Part shown: positions 12,037 to 24,129 of the stretch, piece after piece
Position numbering within the stretch: position 1 is the first letter of the stretch
How the letters are laid out: every line of letters begins with the position of its first letter
DNA from: Polytrichum commune
Taxonomy: Eukaryota > Streptophyta > Polytrichopsida > Polytrichales > Polytrichaceae
Length of the DNA stretch: 64,000 nt
NCBI GenBank assembly: GCA_950295325.1
Contig: OX485806.1
Span: 54,555,169-54,619,168, forward strand
Direction of reading: 5' to 3'
Notes under the pieces: model-generated
Seen by the model: only the letters and a program-made list of their open reading frames with translations
Databases searched by the model: none
What the model was told of the DNA's origin: nothing
Made by a program: the position numbers and the translations under genes

Positions 12037-14134
12037 CACGGGGGGATCACACCCCCTTACATTTTGTAACCATGTGCGATAATGGGGTATTTGATGGGGG
12101 GATATTTATGCACCTCTCAATATTTTTTTCCTCCCTATATGTAGATATAAAGCTACTTTGACGTATTTTTTAACACCCTATATTTATTTGTAATTGTTTA
12201 GAAAGGCTAATTTTTGGCATCATATTTTTTTTATAAATCGTACAAGTACCAAATAGTAGACGGAATACTATAGCATTGCAAAGTTGACTATGTGAGCAAC
12301 AAACGTTTCATAGCATCCATCTTGTCATTTAATCGGTTTCAATTAGTTTTACCAATGCTAAACCGTTCAAAATACCGTTCAAAACACAATCAATAACACT
12401 TGGATATTATTTAAAATGTTACCAATAAATATGGAGATAACAAAATGTACAAGCTAACATAGACAAGTTGTAAAAACGGATAGAACAAAACAAGAAACAC
12501 AATCAATTATCACAAAACATGATTTTTTGTACAACTATGTACTCCAAAAACAAAAGATTGCATTCAAATGAAAGAAAGTTAAATACACCAATTGAAAACA
12601 TTTACTTCAATTGTGTTCACAAACACATTCAACCTTGTATCAAATATTTATAATGTGAAGGGTTAGGATATAACTATGCACCCTCCAATATATGTCAATA
12701 TCCTTTACAATGTCATGATAAGACTAAACAATTTGGAGAGATTTGCTTAACACCAATGATGACGAATAACTAAAACTAATTGATGGCATGAAGCGGGTAA
12801 CATTTAAAGTCTCCAACCACTCCACCAAGTCTTCATCCAAGGCAGAGTGCAAGGCAAAGCGCAATCCTCTACGTCTACAACGGTGACGTTGCCAAATGTT
12901 GTAGCGCATCATCGATCATCTACAAAAGATTGTTGTAGCAAAAACATAATCAATAGAATATTGGCATATTGGACACTACTAGCATTATTATGATTACATA
13001 ATAGAATTTGTAATTTTATGTTTGAAATCTTCGAAATAAACCTATAATTCTAGGGTTGAAAATGATCACATGAAAAAAATTGGCTCACATTTTCGAGATG
13101 ATCCCAATATCGGCCTTTCTAGAACCCAATTCCAACCTCACGAACTTTTCTTAATCTCTTTTTCATCTGAGTAATCTCCTAGTTTCCACGACATTAGTTT
13201 CAGTTCAATGACAAAATTGGCCTCTCATGGAATGACACTACAATCTCCAATAGGACCTCGTCCTCTGACTACGAAACCACATGCTACACAAAATCCGAAT
13301 GACACATCTCATCAAAACGTACACATTTTTACAACTATTGGTAGCTACATCAGAACATCCCACTTGAGGTAGATGTCTCAAAGAACAAGATACAAATACA
13401 TAATAACTTGGAAAGCATTTCATCTTTCTACGCTCACATTCAGATTTTCTAACTGTTCATCTTTCTACATCTCACATTTAGGAGGGCGTTGGAAATCAAT
13501 AGCATGTGGTCAAAAAACAAACAGTGGAAGGGAAAAGTCAAGGAGTTAGAGTTTGAAATCAATTCTTACCGCATGCAAGCGGAGCAAGCTGAATCTTTGG
13601 CGCTCATGAAACACCTTGTATGAACGTTATGAAGCAAAGAAGAAAACTCCAAAAAATGTGTCTTACCTACCGCCTATGCGCCTCACTTCACCAACGCAAG
13701 ACCTCCTACCCGAACGCTTCACCGCCTTCACGCCACTGTGCTTGCCCAACCCTAAGCAAGCCAAGGGCCATTGAGAAGTCACAACATTCCTTCCCCCAAA
13801 AAATCCACAACATTTCCCTCCATACTAACGCGTTTCATTCAAATTTGGACAAAATTTACACAATTCTTCATCCAAGTAGTCAAACCCATAACTATTCTAT
13901 CGATCCTACTACACACATTTGGGGGGATCCAATATCTAATACCCTATTTTTTTTCTACTAATTACTAAAATGGAGGAATTATTCACCACATAATTTACAA
14001 ATAATCATGTAGAGGACATATTTCCAATGATATTGTAGATCTAACGAATTTGTAAAATTTACCCTCGATGAATTAAATTGACCCTACTTTTTATCTCACG
14101 TGGTTTTGAAAATTTCAATAGTCACCTCCCCGTG
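12037..14134. mobile_element. 2.1-kb TIR transposon (CACGGGG family) with perfect 8-bp TSD
   Basis: AAATCTGG lies immediately on both sides (12029-12036 and 14135-14142). The left end reads CACGGGGGGATCAC and the right end is the reverse complement of CACGGGGAGGTGAC. The interior is AT-rich. I find no transposase. Short ORFs near 12724-12912 and 13620-13961 look non-coding or at best remnants. With the copy at 7194-7603 this defines a small family, hAT-like by TSD length. Confidence 0.87.
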
Positions 14135-14142
14135 AAATCTGG

Positions 14143-15230
14143 TCTAAATACACTCAACTAAAGACCTTCTTGGATCCGAGAAGGTCGTCCTCTAGTGCAC
14201 ACCCAACTATTTCAACATCACAACCCAACTAGGCCACCCAAGTTGAACCTATATACACACTCAATGTACCCAACCTTGAAGTCAAAATCTGGTCTTAACA
14301 CACTCAACAAAAGACCCTCTCGGACCCGAGAGGGTCGTCCTCTAGAGCACACCAAACTATTTCAACAACACAACCCAACTAGGCCACCCAAGTTGAACCT
14401 ATATACACACTCCATGTACCCAACCTTGAAGTCAAAATCTAGTCTTAACAACCTCAACAAAAGACCCTCTCGGATCCAAGAGGGTCATCCTCTAGAGCAC
14501 ACCGAACTATTTCAACAACACAACCCAACTAGGCCACCCAAGTTGAACCTATGTACACACTCGATGTACCCAACCTTGGAGACCAAATCTAGTCTAAATA
14601 CACTCAACTAAAGACCCTCTCGGATCCGAGAGGGTCGTTCTCTAGTGCACACCCAACTAGGCCACCCAAGTTGAACCTCTATGCACACTCCATGTACCCA
14701 ACCTTGGAGTCAAAATCTGGTCTAAATACTCTCAACAAAAGACCCTCTCGGATCCGAGAGGGTCGTTCTCTAGTGCACACCCAACTATTTCAACATCACA
14801 ACCAAACTAGTCCACACAACATGACCCTAACTACACACTCAGTGTACCCAACCTTGAAGTCAAAATCTGGTCCTAATGTCGTACCGACACTATCAACCGA
14901 ACTAGTCCACAACAAGTTCACCCTATATACACATATAATTTTCACAACTTGGAGGCCAAAATTTGGTCTTAATGCCCTACGCTCACACTATCTACACATC
15001 AAACCTTCCCAACCATGAAGTCAAAATCTGGTCCTATTGTTATCAACGAAGACCCTCTCGGATCCAAGAGGGTCGAGGTCATGTGCATACCCAACTAATA
15101 CAACATATCAAAAAAAGTACTTCGTACAAGTTGAGCCTATCTACCCTTACAAGCTTTACAACCTTGAGGTCAAAATGTAGTCCTAATGCCATTGAGGTTG
15201 AAATGAGGCAATGTCACCCTCACTAAACGT
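14143..15230. repeat. P1 palindrome array, spacer family S2
   Basis: P1 sites occur near 14163, 14313, 14463, 14612, 14740 and 15050, mostly 128-150 bases apart. The spacer reads CAACTATTTCAACATCACAA and GTCAAAATCTGGTCTTAA. At 15190-15225 the minus strand contains a truncated copy of the start of exon 6 of the ParB-like gene (GAGGGTGACATTGCCTC, compare GAGGGTGAGATCGCCTC at 11700). The array and exon edge were therefore duplicated together. The apparent 138-aa ORF at 14195-14611 is a translation of the repeat. Confidence 0.85.
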
Positions 15231-16173
15231 GTAGTTAGAGATGACAAAGAGTGAAAGAGAACAAATTAAAAAGTATAAGGTATTGGAGCACCTGTGCCCA
15301 AAAAGAAGCTTTGTGAAGCCAGTCATCGAGGGTTTTCTCGCAAAGAGGAAAAGAAGAGGGGAACTTGTTTTTGGTTTTGACCTCGGCGGGGGAATTCCAC
15401 CACCGAAGCCATTTAGCCTTAAAGGAAGCATCCACATGTGTAGTTGCCACCTTTTGCAGTTTCTCAATAGTCATATCCGGGATAAGGAAGGTGGAGAAAT
15501 GACGGTCAATATGCAAAAATGAATAGTGTAATGTAAGGGAATATACATAAAGCACAAGTAGAAAAACACAAAGGTGGAAGCAAACAAAAATTGAAGAGGT
15601 GCAGGGAGTACCTCTTGAAAGAAGTCATCGCCGTTGTCCTTGTGGGCGACGGAGATGAATTTTTCAAAGTTCCGAGATCGAATACTCTTGATCAATCTAT
15701 CCTGGGCTTTTGTCATAGCATCCCAAATCCCAGGAGGAGATCAAATAGCCTCGGGAGTGGCCTCAGGGTATAACCGTGCAACAGTATCCGCCGAATTGGA
15801 GATCTCTCTCTAAATTAAACAGAGATGTGTGTAAGGATAAATGCACAAAACATGGGAAAAAACTATAGCGAGGAGAAATATTACCTTGTATAAGAACTTC
15901 ACGAAGACGTCCAATGTGAGGGGATACCAAGTAGGACTCTTCTCCATCTTAGCTTCGCACATCTTGTAGTCGTCAACCGAAATGAGGTCCTTGAAATCCT
16001 CAAGCTTCATTTTTCCAAATGTACGAATGCGAAGCAATTTGGCGGGGAGGTTGTCCTTAACATAATCGTGCTCCGTGGACCTAGAAAACAAAGTAATGAG
16101 GGTCCAAAAAACAATGAAACAGAAAAGGAAAACGTAAAAGGAAAAGAAACAAGGGAAAGAAACCTGAACTTAC

Positions 16174-16751
16174 CAATTGATGTCATTCATGGCATTCAAG
16201 AAGACAGCGGTGCAATTTCTTGGATCCACGACAATACAGTCAACAGAGATATGCCAATCTTTATCCAGCGAATGATGCTTATTAATGTGCCTCCACCAAG
16301 CCAACAAACGGTGGTTCCCCTCCCACACGTAGAACATCTTGCCAGAAAGGTGAGCAAGGTCAGTGTCATTTTGGAGCATGGCGTCAAACTCCTCATGGGC
16401 CTCTTGCCATAATGAACTCCAAGAATTGTGGATGTCATCGGAGGCATGGAGTACCTCATTGAGGTTGTTGTAGGGAGAGACATACAAGGCTCGGTCACCG
16501 TCAAGGTAACCCATGACGAATTCATTTTCCAACCGAGTGACATCAACCTCGTTGATGGGACGAACAAGTGGAAGACATCGCAAGCGACACAATGGGATAG
16601 AGAAACGCGACATATGAAGAGGTTTCATTCGAACCCGGTGAATCACAGCATTAGAGTCTTCTTTTTGCGATCTCCGAATCAAGAGCTCAGTCTCCTCTGG
16701 GTTGGACTCATCAAGAGGACACAAAGAGTCGGTTGCAACCGGTGCATCATT
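16174..16751 (-). CDS. ParB/Srx-like domain exon of the element 1 gene
   Basis: This exon is open throughout and bounded by CCCTTGTAG (acceptor) and GTAAGT (donor). Its centre carries INEVDVTRLENEFVMGYLDG and then FYVWEGNHRLLAWWRHINKH. The pattern hydrophobic-x-W/V-(E/D)-G-x-H-R/S-x-x-A-x is the signature of the ParB N-terminal/sulfiredoxin fold, where it lines a nucleotide-binding pocket. The end (HISVDCIVVDPRNCTAVFLN) gives alternating beta/helix character. The assignment is motif-based. The partner motif in the 56.7 kb gene (FYIVDGQHS) supports it. An unrelated domain with a chance EGNHR is possible but less likely given two independent cases. Confidence 0.6.
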
Positions 16752-16934
16752 CTACAAGGGTAACCACCAAAATATTAGCCAACGGCCAAAATTATTTAAA
16801 ACACAAAGAACCGTAGGCGATGTTTCAATAACAAGGAAGCATCATTCTACAAGGGTAACCACCAAAATATTAGCCAGCAGCCAAAATTATCTAAAACACA
16901 AAGAACCGTAGGCGATGTTTCAATAACAAGGAAA
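16744..16934. repeat. 95-bp tandem duplication covering a splice acceptor
   Basis: The 95-base unit beginning GCATCATTCTACAAGGGTAACC (16744) is repeated at 16839 with few changes. It carries the acceptor (CCCTTGTAG on the minus strand) of the ParB-like domain exon, so the intron now has two near-identical acceptors. Confidence 0.85.
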
Positions 16935-17144
16935 AAGGGAACTCGAATAAATGAAATATCTATTGACAAAAGAGATGAAGCAATGCCCAATTTCATACCA
17001 GAGGAACCTCCAATGGAACAGTCTGGTCCTCCATTGAGGGCTCCTCTGATAGAATGAGATCCATGGATGGTGATCCTTGCAAAAATTCAACACATTCAAG
17101 CTTTAGAACCTTGCAGTCAAATGTGGTCAACATGCCTTGAAGAA

Positions 17145-18870
17145 AAGACCCTATCGGATCCGAGAGGGTCATTTTGTAGTCCACACCAAACTATTTCAAC
17201 ATCCCAACCCAACTACTCCACACAAGTTGACCCTAACTACACACATAAAGTGCCAACCTTGAAGTTTAAATCTGGTCTTAATGCCCTCCAACTAAAGACC
17301 TTCTCGGATCCGAAAGGGTCCTTCTCTAGTCCATACCCAACTATTTCACCATCACAACCCACTAATCCAAACAAGTTGAAACTAACTACACATTCAACCT
17401 TCCCAACACTCAAGTCAAAATCTGGTCTTAATGCCATCAACAAAAGACCCTCTCAGATCGGAGAGGGTCCTTCTCTAGTCCATACCCAACTATTTCAACA
17501 TCACAACCCAACTAATCCAAACAAGTTGAAACTAACTACACATTCAACCTTCCCAACACTCAAGTCAAAATCCGGTCTTAATGCCCTCCAACTAAAGACC
17601 CTCTTGGATCCGAGAGGGTCCTTCTTTAGTCCATACCCAACTATTTCACCATCACAACCCAACTAATCCAAACAAGTTGAAACTAACTACACATTCAACC
17701 TTCCCAACACTCAAGTCAAAATCTGGTCTTAATGCCTTCCAACTAAAGACCCTCTCAGATCCGAGAAGGTCCTTCTCTAGTCCATACCCAACTATTTCAA
17801 CATCAAAACTGAACCAGTGCAAACAAGTTGAACCCAACTACACAAACAATATACACATTATTAGAGTCAAAATCTGATCATTGTCTCCTACCCGACACTA
17901 TGAACCGAACTAGTCCACACAAGTTTACATTATCTACACATACAACATAAACAACCTTGAATTCAAAATCTGGTCCTCATGTCCTACCCGACACTATCAA
18001 CCAAACCAGTCCAAACAAGTTCAACCCAACTACACAAACAACATACACAACATTCAAGTCAAAATTTGGTCCTCATGTCCTACCCGACACTATCAACCGA
18101 ACCAGTCCAAACAAGTTCAACCTAACTACACAAACAACATACACAACATTCAAGTCAAAATCTGGTCCTCATGTCCTACCCGACACTATCAACCGTACTA
18201 GTCAACACTAGTTTACCCTATCTACTCATACAACATACACATCTTTGAATTCAAAATCAGGTCCTTATGTCCTACCCGGCACTATCAACCAAACTAGTGC
18301 ACACAACTTTACCCTATCTACACATACAACATCCACAACCTTGAATTCAAAATCTGGTCCTTATGTCCTATCCAACACTATCAACGGAACTAGTCCACAC
18401 AACTTTACCTTATCTACACATTGAACATACACAACCTTGAATTCAAAATCTAATCCTCAAGCCCTCAATGAAAGACCCTCTCGGTTCCGAGAGGGTTGTT
18501 CTCTAGTCCATAACCAAGTATTTCAACATCACAACCGAACTAGTCCAAAGAAGTTCAACCTATCTATTCATTCAAAATTCCCAACATTCAAGTCAAAATC
18601 TGGTCCTCATGTCCTACCCGACACTATCAACCGAACTAGTCCACACAAGTTGACCCTATCTACACATACAAGATACCCAACCTTGAAGTGAGAATCTGGT
18701 CTTCATGCTCTCAATTAAAGACCCTCTTGGACCCACTATTTGAACCTACCACCCCTTCTAGTCCACACAAGTCCAACCTATCTACACTTACAACATATTC
18801 AAGATTCAAGTCGAATTCTTTACCTCTTGTCCTACCCCAAGACCCTCTCGGATCCGAGATGGTCACATGT
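17145..18870. repeat. P1 palindrome array between the ParB-like gene and the transposase
   Basis: P1 sites near 17148, 17298, 17447, 17596 and 17747 are spaced almost exactly 150 bases apart. They are followed by a stretch with the spacer but decayed palindromes (17880-18440, period about 120, with CCTACCCGACACTATCAACC), and further sites near 18474 and 18841. The first palindrome overlaps the presumed first exon of the ParB-like gene. The array occupies the intergenic space between two divergently transcribed genes. Confidence 0.85.
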
Positions 18871-19009
18871 TAGCTACCTCGTCAAGATTGCAGAATATGG
18901 TGTCGATATCTTTCATCCTTCTCAATTTTGAAACCTCAGTGGATTTTTCTTGTTGGGTATGTGCAAGTGTCGATATCGATTCATATACAAGAACTAAGGT
19001 TTTTTTCAT

Positions 19010-20626
19010 CGCCAAGCTTCGAGGTGTGAGCACCTAGGCCTATGTCCAGCAGTATCAATTCCCAGGCCAGGGTGACGAGACGGACAAAGTTTTCGTTTTT
19101 AAGATGTCTGAGGTCGGCCCTGGTAGTGGGGTCGACTTGGTTAAGCGCATGCAACATGGCGGGGATCTCGAGCATGCTTGGATCATGTCCGACCATGTCA
19201 AACGCGTCGCCAAGTGGATCACCATGGCCTGCCACATATACGACGGAACCTACCAGCGCGTCATGACCATCGCTTGTTGCGACTTCCAATCCGAGGACAA
19301 GGATGCTCAAGTATTTTTCTGGCAAAACCTCAACCATGTCATGGCCCACCATGGAATCCCCAAGCCCCACTTCAAAGGCTTCATGGCGGATAGTGCACAA
19401 GCCAATTGGAATGCCGTGAGGATTGTCTACGGGTCCGGAGATCCAAAGGTTCCCATCGATGGGCGTGAGACAACTTGCTACTTCCATTGGACCTAGTCTT
19501 TGGAGAAACACACCAAATTCTATATCAAGCACGACTTGCAAGACCAACACAAGCGTCTCTGCCTCTAGTATCGCGACGCATCCTCTATGCAGGAGGCTGA
19601 GACGAGGTACCTCGTCATCAAGGCCTGGTGGGTTTCATCTAACTACACCTCCGAGGATGGACTGAAACACCTCCAACTTTGGCTTGCCTTCTGACACTTC
19701 CGATATCGACAATGGGGTGGCTTCATGGAATTGGTGCCTTTTTACTCTTATTACTTCTTGTTTTTTGTTTTAAATTTAATTTTCCCAAAATTTGCTTATT
19801 TCTCACACTGCCATTTCATTGGCAGGAGAAAATCATGACCGCCGAGAAATTTGCACAAATGCCCAATTGCAACATTGCCGAATCCATTCACAACAAATGG
19901 CTTCAAGCGTCCGGCAACAAAGGTGGCGATTTATACGTGGCCATTGTGGATACTACATTCGAGCGTTCCTCCAAGTTGTGGCGTACCATCAATTTCTGAA
20001 GGGTGGCGTTGGGGGTGATGGCCCTAGCAAAGAAGAACTCAAGCTTCGATGTGTTCAATGTCGTGCTCAACGTACCGATGACCCCGCTGTTCTACAGAAG
20101 GTTGTCCTCGATATGCTCGGCGGGGACGAATTTTGCACCCGTAGTCCCCACCTCAAGGGTGCAGAGATATTCGGCTCGCAAAAACGTAAGCCCGACACTC
20201 CCATTGGAGACGACGATGAAACCCACCACCTCGACACCATCAACTTCTCTCGCCCTCGTATCGCTCAGAGAACCATAAGATCTCATGCTTCACCTTTGCC
20301 TACCATCGTCGAAGAGACCTCTCTATCAGTGCTAGAGGTTCCACCACCCCCTCCTACTGGTTTGGATTTTCGCCGGGTCACTACTGTTCAAGAATCTAAA
20401 GTGGACGAGAAGCTTTGGCATATTGCTCGCGTTCCTTACAATTCCTCCAAGGCATGTTGGGCCATGCATGCTGTTACCAAAAAAAATGCACTGCAAAAAT
20501 CGTCTCCAACTCCAAGAGCACCCCTGCCTCGGCATACCTTGGAGTTTGGAACTATTACAAATTCACTACACCTAAAGTCGAGAAGTTTTTTTTTGCCCTG
20601 ACGACATTGAGCGTTGTGTCAAAGGT
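19010..20626 (+). pseudogene. Mutator-like (MULE) transposase of element 1, 5' and central part
   Basis: Reading from 19040: GDETDKVFVFKMSEVGPGSG, then WIMSDHVKRVAKWITMACHI, FKGFMADSAQANWNAV and ETTCYFHW. The order 'D..Q/A..A…CxFHW' followed by a NCNIAESIHNKWLQ block is the MULE transposase core layout, with likely catalytic Asp in TIACCD and FMAD and Glu in IAES. An intron at about 19733-19826 (pyrimidine-rich, TTGGCAG acceptor) sits at the position also used by the copy at 50 kb. In-frame stops after HWT, KRLCL and LAF, a 1-base shift near 19995 and another near 20480 inactivate it. The N-terminal zinc-binding part seen in element 2 is missing. It continues at 45137 after a retroelement insertion. 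Confidence 0.72.
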
Positions 20627-22130
20627 GTGACCCCAAATTAGGTGCCCACATGTGGTTTTACGCCGTGGAGTTTATAAAACTTGGGTTCGGAATTCTTTTT
20701 AATTATTCAAAACATAAAAAGAGTGGTACATTGAAATTTAATTTAGATTAAGCGTTAGGCTAGATTGTTAGTAGTTAGTGCTAAAAGTGTGAAGTTGAGA
20801 TTTTACAAATTACTTAGTTGGGTCAATAGGATTAGGCCTATTGACCTAAATCCTAAGTGCGAGCTGGGTCGATTGTATTAAAATGGGCATTGTTAGTGTT
20901 CGTATTAGGGGGGGCCACTATACCCTAGCAATTTACGGATCCAGGGGCCAGGACTTTCTGGTATGCTCGGGAGGCTAGTTTTTGACTCTCTCTGGAAGGA
21001 GCTGTGTGGAGGGGCACCGCTGCAAGAGGTCGGGAGATGGTTGCATCTTCCTGGGAGCAGGGAAGGCTACATAGGGGGGATAGGTTGAGACGGGAGCAAT
21101 GCGGCTAATCGGCGGCCTAGAGTGCTGGTTCGGTGAACTCGGAACCAGAAATGGGGATGGGGATTTACTGGATTGCCGCTCGCACATGGAAACAGGGGAA
21201 TGCGTGCAAAAGGAATTGAATCAACTGAGAATGGCTTGGCTGCCGAGGGTGCAAGGAAATCTCTGAGGGCTGGCGGCCACAATGTGGGCAGCATTGTGGG
21301 TAGTTGCCTAAGAAATACTTCGGAAATCAGGAACATGGGGAAGGCGGTAAGGAGTCTGAAGGTAAGGATGCCGAATCATGCATTCTTGAGTTGTCACTGA
21401 AATCGCTCAAACCAAGGCAGCAATTGCTGGGCGCAGCTCAATTCCACGTGGGAATTCGGGAAGAAAAATGGGTTGCTAGGCTGGTATTTGCGAGCTAGCA
21501 GACTAATGCCGAGTCGAGGGCATTGTAGCATTCGCACATGTTGATATCCTCGAGTCTAGGAAGGGGGATCCAGGCGGCGGTGGCCGAAGGAGGTGTCTGG
21601 AACGAGGAGTGCGGGTGTACCAGGCAGGTAGCTAAACACACTAGGGTGCATGAGTCACAAGTAGCAACAGCTGCTGGGAGGAGCCGCGGATGTAAGGAAT
21701 TCCCAGCGGGTGCAAAGCAGTCGGCCTTAAGGGGCAGGGCAGTAAGCTGCTGGGCTGGACTTGGTGGAGATGGTGACGAGGGAGTGAGGCGGTGCTCGAC
21801 TGTCACCAGGGAAGTGGTTAGAAGGATCCGGGCAGCAAGGGATCTAAGCTAAGGATTAAAATTCAGCATTGGCCTTGAGGAATATTGTTAGGATTATGCC
21901 TTGGTTGAAGGCCATAGTTTTAGGACAGTGAGTGGACAACTCAACAAATGAATTGTGTGGCCATGACTCCAAGAGAGTATAGTATTTCTAAATACTGGGC
22001 ATGTGTGTTCTTGAATAAAATTTGAGTGTTGGCATGACATTGTGGGATATGGGGGCAATCCCTTCCTGATTAAGTATTGTCAGTCATGTGGATATGAGTT
22101 GTAAACCACCACCCGGACTACGACGCATAA
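20627..22130 (+). repeat. LTR-like copy 1
   Basis: This roughly 1.5-kb unit starts TGTGACCCCAAATTAGGTGC and ends near ACGACGCATAAGGGGTGGG, after which a related start (TGTGAGCCCAAAAACATG) follows. The AGTATTTCTAAATACT inverted motif near its end recurs near 44940, close to the end of the whole insertion. The small ORFs in it lack coding character. Confidence 0.55.
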
Positions 22131-23391
22131 GGGGTGGGTGTGAGCCCAAAAACATGTGCCCACATGAGCTTTAAGTCTGAAAATGATTAAGATTTGGGTT
22201 TGGATTTATTATTACTTCATCAAAATATAAAAAGAGTGAGTTAGTCTAGTCTAATTGAAGTTAGAGGTTAAGGGAGGATGTTAGTATTTTAGCGTTGGAA
22301 TAGAGGGGGACATAAATTAAAGATTAGACTATAGTTTTGATTTAGGCTTTAAGCTTTAAAGGATGGGGTTGGTGTGAAATTAAGTTAATTAGATACCACG
22401 GGTGTTCATTCAAGGGTAGAGGTTGGGTTTTAGAGTCGGATTTGGGCTACATCCCTGCCCATTCAAGGGGGGAGCTCCGAGTTTTTGGAGGATAAGCCCT
22501 GGTTCGGTACTGGGGAGAACTCTCGGAACCAATGTGTGTGTCTCTCTTGTACCAGGGATATGGCGGCGATGGACTGCGGCGATCAACGTGGGTGAATGAA
22601 GGAAGGGGCTCCCAGGAGGAGAGCTCCCTCAATCTAGTCTAGCCGTATTGGCAACTAACATCTAAGGCGTTGGGGAGAGGTTGCTGAGACTGTTCTCAGG
22701 TAGGGGGATTAAACAAAAGGGTGAGCCGAAGGCCGATGCCATGGATGAACATCTGGCATTGCGGTGAGGGGGATGCAGGCTAATGCGACTGTGGACAATC
22801 AAGGGAAGGCGATACTCGGGAGCAGCAAGTGAAGCTGCAAGCGGAGTGAAGCACGGAGGAAAGTGAGTTTGGGGATGCTGATCCAGACTAGCCAAGGCAA
22901 TCTAGGACGAGTTAATACCATACTGGGCATTTACGGAAGGCTACTGAAAGGTGAACGGAATTGCATAGCGCTGGATTGGAGGATGAGTGCGTGGGTGAAA
23001 TCAGACTGTGAAAGGTGTGAGGTGGAAGCGTGAGACGCCAGGTAGATTGCTCGAGAACAGGGTAGAGATGGCGACATTCACGGCCGAGGCTAGTGGGCTC
23101 ACTCTGCTGCGGATTTCCAACAGGCTGGATGAAGGAGAATTTGAGCAAGCACACAGCCAGGGGGTGTAGCCAAGGGCAGTAGCCAGAATGCAGGTTGTGG
23201 GAAGTGAGATCCTTGGGACAGTGAGCGAAATTGCATTACAGAGGGAGATACAAGCCATTCAAACACAAGCCGAGGTTGCCACATGTCGTGGATTTGTAGG
23301 TTTGGGAGGCTGGCCTAAGGCCTGGGATGGTTGAGTGGCAGACTGCCGTTCGGTACCACTACTAAACTCTACCAAGGGTTCCGTACCCAAT
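22131..23391 (+). repeat. LTR-like copy 2 / retroelement body, part left of element 2
   Basis: The start TGTGAGCCCAAAAACATGTG matches copy 1 after a small offset, and CATCAAAATATAAAAAGAGTG parallels TTCAAAACATAAAAAGAGTG of copy 1. It is interrupted at 23392 by element 2 and resumes at 41796. No gene recognised. Confidence 0.5.
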
Positions 23392-24125
23392 AGGACGACA
23401 CAGCTATGTGAGCGTAGAGCGGAGAGCGGAGATTTGGATAGCGGAGAGCAGAGAGGAAGTAAAAATAGTAAAATGCTTAGACTAAATTTAGAAATATTTT
23501 CAAAAAGATTTGGATATACCCAGAATATTCCAGATTCCCCCAAAAATAGTAAAAAGTTGTGACCTATTTCCGTGAAATGTTTAGGTCATAAATTAAATAA
23601 AAATACCCTGAATTTGAAATGGTCTCATTGAGTTTGGAAACCGTGAAGTGCTAAAATGATAGGAAAATTGTGATATAATAGATAAGAAAATGATAAAAAC
23701 CAATGTTGATCCCAAGAAAAAATAAATGAAAAAGTTTTTTTGAGATTGGTATAATTGAAGAATGAGTTAATCAAAATACAAAAGGCGACCAACTTGCTTC
23801 GTTTTTATTTCATCACTTTTGTCTTTGTCTTATGTGTGAGTCAACTCTAGAGCTTGGACTCCAACAATTATTGTTTGTGGTCGAAGAGATTATCTTGAGC
23901 TGAATATATATATGAGGACATAATTTAGACTCATACCCAATATGAATGTAGAGACACATGCACACAATGGGAGAGGAGAGAGACATGTTTGCTGGCCTAG
24001 GATGGGAGAAGGAAATTAGAAGTATAGGAGATCCCCATGTTCCCTTTAATTCATCGCCGGAACATGACATAGGTGTTGCAAATCGATATAGAGATATACA
24101 CACGTACTTAATTACCTCCTCTTCC
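23392..24125 (-). mobile_element. B-end subterminal region of element 2
   Basis: Sequence from the terminus through GGAGAGCAGAGAGGAAGTAA, ATATTTTCAAAAAGATTTGG and the region around 24060 (CGCCGGAACATGACATAGG) is matched in inverted orientation by 46440-47843 of element 1, apart from the hAT-like insertion there. It contains no gene. The innermost part is the 3' end of the transposase unit. Confidence 0.82.
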
Positions 24126-24129
24126 CATT

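Larger units (their letters stand above)
9364..17184 (-). pseudogene. ParB/sulfiredoxin-like multi-exon gene of element 1 (decayed)
   Basis: I infer about eleven exons on the minus strand: ~17184-17002, 16751-16174, 16080-15885, 15809-15612, ~15520-15292, 11735-11529, 11434-10765, 10675-10331, 10245-~9990, 9901-9700 and 9592-9364. Most have GT donors and AG acceptors. Joins that I checked keep frame, for example exon 2 to 3 reading NDINW-STEHDYV. Exon 2 holds the ParB-like motif FYVWEGNHR. The C-terminus is acidic (FLDIEADQGEDSDRHG). Damage: a TGA in exon 4 (near 15745), a frameshift in exon 6, a stop in exon 7 where element 2 keeps Gln (near 11318), a TAG for Trp in exon 8 (near 10418) and a stop in exon 9. 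A 3.5-kb block of P1 array and a transposon separates exons 5 and 6. The cellular function is unknown. Confidence 0.6.

Noticed and set aside
14195-14611. 138-aa ORF with a threefold peptide repeat (HNPTRPPKLNLYTHSMYPTL)
   Set aside because: It is a direct translation of the P1/S2 repeat; the unit length happens to keep frame.
17067-17666. 199-aa repetitive ORF
   Set aside because: Also a translation of the 150-bp P1 unit; both strands give similar ORFs.
21173-23554. Overlapping ORFs of 60-104 codons
   Set aside because: They lie in LTR-like copies 1 and 2 (and the B end); frames are not conserved between the copies.
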